64,000 nucleotides of DNA. Source: Segatella copri. GTDB lineage: Bacteria; Bacteroidota; Bacteroidia; Bacteroidales; Bacteroidaceae. The stretch covers positions 62,001 to 126,000 of the forward strand of contig NZ_VZAD01000013.1 of the NCBI RefSeq assembly GCF_009495355.1. The letters run 5' to 3'. Below the pieces are notes generated by a model that was given only the letters and a program-made list of their open reading frames with translations, made no database searches and was not told the origin of the DNA. Numbering within the stretch: position 1 is the stretch's first letter; the number at the start of each line of letters is the position of its first letter. This document shows, piece by piece, positions 61,339-64,000 of this stretch. The position numbers were made by a program, and so were the translations under genes.

Positions 61339-62919
61339 TCAGCATCCTAAGTAAACCATAAGTCCACCCAGTACGATATACAACACGGCGTATGGGATAG
61401 CGGAACGGAGGATCTCGCCGTCCTTACCCTCCATGTCGCATGAGGCAGTGGCGATGGCGATGCTCTGCGGACTGATCATCTTTCCACCCGTGGCACCTGT
61501 GGTATTGGCGGCAACAAGCCAGTTGCTTTGACTTCCCTCCACCCCGAAGAAAGTATCAGTGCCCGTCATGCCGAGCTGGTTGGCAACATGCGCCTGGAGC
61601 TTGGCGAAGAGAATATTGGATGAAGTATCAGAACCCGTTACGAAGGTACCGATGGCACCAATCATCGGAGCTACCAATGGATAGAAATCACCCGTCACAG
61701 CCACCAAGCCCGAGGCGATGGAAGTTATCATACCCGAATAGTTCATCACACTCGCCAAGGCTATCAGCGAACAGATGGTAACCACCGTCTTGCGCAAGTT
61801 CACCGTGGTTCGGGCCAAGATGACCATCAGTCGCTTGAAACTCAACCCCTGTACCAATCCACCGATCGTAGCACCCAGGAAGAGCATCAACCCTGCATTC
61901 GAAATCCAACCGAACTTAAAGGTACTGCCCAGCACCGGCAGATTAACAGCACTCACCAAATGCGTCTTCAGGAAGGCGTTGACTGGAGGACAGAGCGCAC
62001 CCGACACCAAGATAAACACCAATATAAAGAGGTAAACGCTCCACGCCTTGAAGCTCTCGGAGAAAGTGAAGGTCTCCTGTTTCTGCACCTTGCTCTTTCT
62101 CGCAAACACCTTGGCATAAACGATAATGGCAACGATGGCGGCGATAGAGCCGATGATGGCAGGAGTCTCCGAACCGAGATAATAGCCGCAGACGAACTGC
62201 ACCGCCACGGAAATCATTCCCACCCAAAGGGATATGACAAGGTTCTTGACGAGATTATGCCTGTCGGTAAGGGTAAGGATGATGAAAGGCAGGATGATGA
62301 AGAGCGGAGACAACTGTATGATGGCGAATGCCGATGTTTCGCAAATCTGCGCCACCGATGCCGAGCCGCTTTCCGCCACCTCATTGCAGAGCGTGGTGAC
62401 AGGCACACCGACGGCACCAAATCCCGTTGCCACCGTGTTGCCGACCAAGGACACCAGAGCCGAGAACATGGGTTTGAATCCCAGTCCGATGAGGATGGCG
62501 GCAGGAATCGCCACCGCCGTACCGAAGCCAGCCATGCCTTCGAGCAATCCGCCGAATCCCCAGACGAGCAGCAGCACGAGCAATCCCTTATCGTCTGTAA
62601 TCGAAGTGAATTGTTTCTTGATAACCTCAATCTGCTTGCTTTCCACCAATATATTATAGCTATAGATAGCCATCAGGATGATGATGAGGATCGGGAACAC
62701 CGCCTTCAGCAGACCTTCCACCACAGCCCATCCCGTCAGGGCGAGGATGCTGTCCCCCGCATGTTCCGGGGCTATCATCCCCAGTGGAGAGGCGGCGAAA
62801 AGAGCCAGCAATACAGTTACTACGAGTGTCAACAAGGCGCTCTTATGTCCTGCCATCTTGAAGCCGAGCATCAAGACGAAGAGCAACACAATGGGTACAA
62901 TAGAAATAATAGATGCCAT
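61339..62919 (-). CDS. lctP: L-lactate permease
   Basis: The 526-aa inner-membrane carrier belongs to the LctP family, which moves L-lactate, D-lactate or glycolate with protons. Family stretches are visible: EGLLKAVFPILIIILMAIYSYN, GFGGLLEGMAGFGTAVAIPA, GNTVATGFGAVGVPVTTL, the GTFVTGSDTSSNILFAKLQ segment and NTTGATGGKMISPQSIAIA. It is a single gene with its own promoter. Confidence 0.95.
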   Translation of the reverse strand: MASIISIVPIVLLFVLMLGFKMAGHKSALLTLVVTVLLALFAASPLGMIAPEHAGDSILALTGWAVVEGLLKAVFPILIIILMAIYSYNILVESKQIEVIKKQFTSITDDKGLLVLLLVWGFGGLLEGMAGFGTAVAIPAAILIGLGFKPMFSALVSLVGNTVATGFGAVGVPVTTLCNEVAESGSASVAQICETSAFAIIQLSPLFIILPFIILTLTDRHNLVKNLVISLWVGMISVAVQFVCGYYLGSETPAIIGSIAAIVAIIVYAKVFARKSKVQKQETFTFSESFKAWSVYLFILVFILVSGALCPPVNAFLKTHLVSAVNLPVLGSTFKFGWISNAGLMLFLGATIGGLVQGLSFKRLMVILARTTVNLRKTVVTICSLIALASVMNYSGMITSIASGLVAVTGDFYPLVAPMIGAIGTFVTGSDTSSNILFAKLQAHVANQLGMTGTDTFFGVEGSQSNWLVAANTTGATGGKMISPQSIAIATASCDMEGKDGEILRSAIPYAVLYIVLGGLMVYLGC

Positions 62920-62948
62920 AAGTTATTCAGATTTTATGTTTTTGCCTG

Positions 62949-62956
62949 CAAATATA
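62949..62956 (-). promoter_or_regulatory. Promoter -7 element of lctP
   Basis: Minus-strand TATATTTG matches TAnnTTTG, 29 nt before the ATG. Confidence 0.72.
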
Positions 62957-63051
62957 ACAATTTTCTTTGAGAATAGTATAAAGAAATAAGTATTTTTAAG
63001 GCAACAATTATGCCCCAATATATGAAGTCTGATGAAAGAAAACATGCAGAA

Positions 63052-63139
63052 AAAACGAAGCCGGCTTCATGTGGCAACGCAAGTACTTTCGTTGTTGATT
63101 TAAAGTACTTACGATTGCCATAGAAGCCGGCTTCGTTTT
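63052..63139. repeat. 88-bp nested inverted repeat
   Basis: Outer arms AAAACGAAGCCGGCTTC and GAAGCCGGCTTCGTTTT (63052-63068/63123-63139), then TGGCAA/TTGCCA and AAGTACTTT/AAAGTACTT, all nested around a small loop. Each outer arm also contains the palindrome GAAGCCGGCTTC. It can terminate transcription of the small gene to its right, but its length fits a dispersed repeat too. Confidence 0.75.
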
Positions 63140-63156
63140 AGGGGGTATTCCCTCTT

Positions 63157-63381
63157 CTATTCATCCCATGCAGTCCAGGGGTTGTAGGGTTTTGCCATAT
63201 CGGCAACACTGCCGTTGCCGTTGTTTTCATTTCCTCCTTCTGATGAAGTTCCACCCACATTAGTGCCAGTTCCTTCGTGGACGATTTGGTTCTGGTCTAC
63301 TTTTCCAGGCGATGCGGCTATGAAATGTTCTGTTTCCATCTTCACCAATATCATAGTTGGCTTGTTGTATATCTTTTTCAT
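63157..63381 (-). CDS. Small hypothetical protein (74 aa)
   Basis: The frame starts MKKIYNKPTMILVKMETEHF and is preceded by a good ribosome-binding site (AAAGGAGAAAAGAAA before the ATG). The rest is rich in G, N, S and E, without membrane helix, and ends in NPWTAWDE. Such short N-terminally conserved proteins are frequent in Prevotella next to secreted-protein genes. They could be peptide precursors (the region NKPTM... to ...AASPG resembles a leader), but no maturation gene is visible. Confidence 0.7.
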   Translation of the reverse strand: MKKIYNKPTMILVKMETEHFIAASPGKVDQNQIVHEGTGTNVGGTSSEGGNENNGNGSVADMAKPYNPWTAWDE

Positions 63382-63446
63382 TTTCTTTTCTCCTTTTACT
63401 ATTATTTTTACATCATTTTCCCTTCATGTGCATTCTCGGCACACTC

Positions 63447-64000
63447 TTACTTACGGAGATATTTTCTGCCGTTGCGCACCACGATGCCCTTGTAAGAAGC
63501 ATCCACACGCTGTCCGCTCAGGTTGTAAACCTCGGCTTGCTTAGAAGCTTCCTCTGCCGAAATGTTGCTGATGCCTGTTGTCGAAGCTGCCATCACTGCT
63601 ACATGAATCTTGGCGTTGGTGTTATTGTTCTTGCTTGCAGCCTGTGCCGCGTTGTTGTTCGCCGCATTCCAGTTGGGGAAATAGAAATAAGCACGCATGC
63701 CGTTGAACTGAAGAGTGGAACCATCTGGCAGATATTTCAGATAGTTGCCAGCAGCTGTGCTGATGTACTGATACTTCTGGCTGCCGCCGTCGGAAATAGG
63801 AGTCGATGTGCTACCATCTATATATTTCTTGCGACCATACAGTCCACGATAATAGAATTCGCCGTTCACAATTTTGTCGTTATACGAAGCCTTCACCTCA
63901 TAAGGAGGCACCACGGAAATAAGTTTTTCTCCGATATGGGCATAATAAGTTGACTCTTCCCCCATAAGAGCTTCAGGCTCCATGTTCTCTGCACCTGGAA
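63447..64000 (-). CDS. Secreted protein, C-terminal part
   Basis: The frame is open at the window edge, so only the last 184 residues or so are visible. The end, EVYNLSGQRVDASYKGIVVRNGRKYLRK, is split here as VYNLSGQRVDASYKG and IVVRNGRKYLRK, and is the common C-terminal module of secreted or surface proteins in Prevotella, possibly a sorting signal of type IX secretion. The part before it has aromatic-rich repeats (EFYYRGLYGRKKYIDG, LQFNGMRAYFYFPNW). The function of the whole protein is not visible. Confidence 0.8.
   Translation of the reverse strand, partial: PGAENMEPEALMGEESTYYAHIGEKLISVVPPYEVKASYNDKIVNGEFYYRGLYGRKKYIDGSTSTPISDGGSQKYQYISTAAGNYLKYLPDGSTLQFNGMRAYFYFPNWNAANNNAAQAASKNNNTNAKIHVAVMAASTTGISNISAEEASKQAEVYNLSGQRVDASYKGIVVRNGRKYLRK

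Overview
The window looks like a chromosomal segment of a Bacteroidota bacterium, most likely Prevotella/Segatella-like. The support is a SusC/SusD pair, the gliding/type IX secretion protein SprA, repeated TAnnTTTG promoter elements typical of the phylum, and a secreted protein ending in the YNLSGQRV...KYLRK style of C-terminus common in Prevotella. Genus is an inference; no rRNA or tRNA was seen.

Layout. (1) 1-4535: 3' part of a susC gene and a complete susD gene, closed by a strong bidirectional terminator. (2) 4659-23625: mostly core genes: sprA-ruvA (minus), diaminopimelate dehydrogenase (plus), a cysteine desulfidase/UPF0597 gene and a C1-family aminopeptidase (minus), then dxs-trkA-trkH-manA (plus). 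(3) 24020-57985: an accessory block, visibly richer in A+T, holding two inward-facing gene sets. The plus operon (24433-31000) encodes a TerB-like/zinc-ribbon membrane protein, a 78-aa protein, an SPFH protein with a C-terminal GYF_2 domain, a FISUMP-like protein, an FtsK/EssC-type double ATPase, a WXG100-like 95-aa protein and a 41-aa membrane peptide. The minus operons (57602-37137) encode a TerB-like protein, four TerD-family proteins, three vWA (TerY) proteins, an AIM24-type protein, a PP2C phosphatase, a divergent Ser/Thr kinase, a GYF_2-PrsW membrane protease, a DUF4407 protein, an SPFH-tail protein, a lipoprotein, a TPR-retropepsin protein and a Ca2+ P-type ATPase. vWA, phosphatase and kinase side by side form a TerY-P triad. 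Between the arms sit more ordinary genes: a DUF4435/AAA ATPase pair, an EamA transporter, a RelE-type toxin-antitoxin pair, an ADP-ribosylglycohydrolase with the remnant of a second one, and pgpA. (4) 58135-64000: a nuclease remnant, a DUF6078/VirE-helicase unit bracketed by 11-bp iterons, an L-lactate permease, a nested inverted repeat, a small hypothetical gene and the 3' part of a secreted protein gene.

Main discovery. The first gene of each inward-facing arm is preceded by about 380-410 nt of non-coding sequence. The two stretches (24020-24432 plus, 57985-57603 minus) share a 12-base identical block and the same order of helices, and the helices keep pairing while their bases differ. I read this as one structured leader RNA class controlling both arms of a Ter/TerY-P system that also carries an FtsK-type ATPase and a WXG100-like protein. 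The RNA and the ATPase/WXG association are the parts I cannot match to anything described in Bacteroidota. The biological output (stress response, envelope maintenance, protein export or defence) is not shown by the sequence.

How the genes may work together (inference): vWA, TerD and AIM24 proteins would form Ca2+-dependent scaffolds near the membrane, the kinase/phosphatase pair would set their state, SPFH, SPFH-tail and DUF4407 proteins would organise a membrane patch, proteases would process partners, the P-type ATPase would set calcium levels, and the FtsK ATPase with the WXG-like protein would be a motor acting on protein or DNA.
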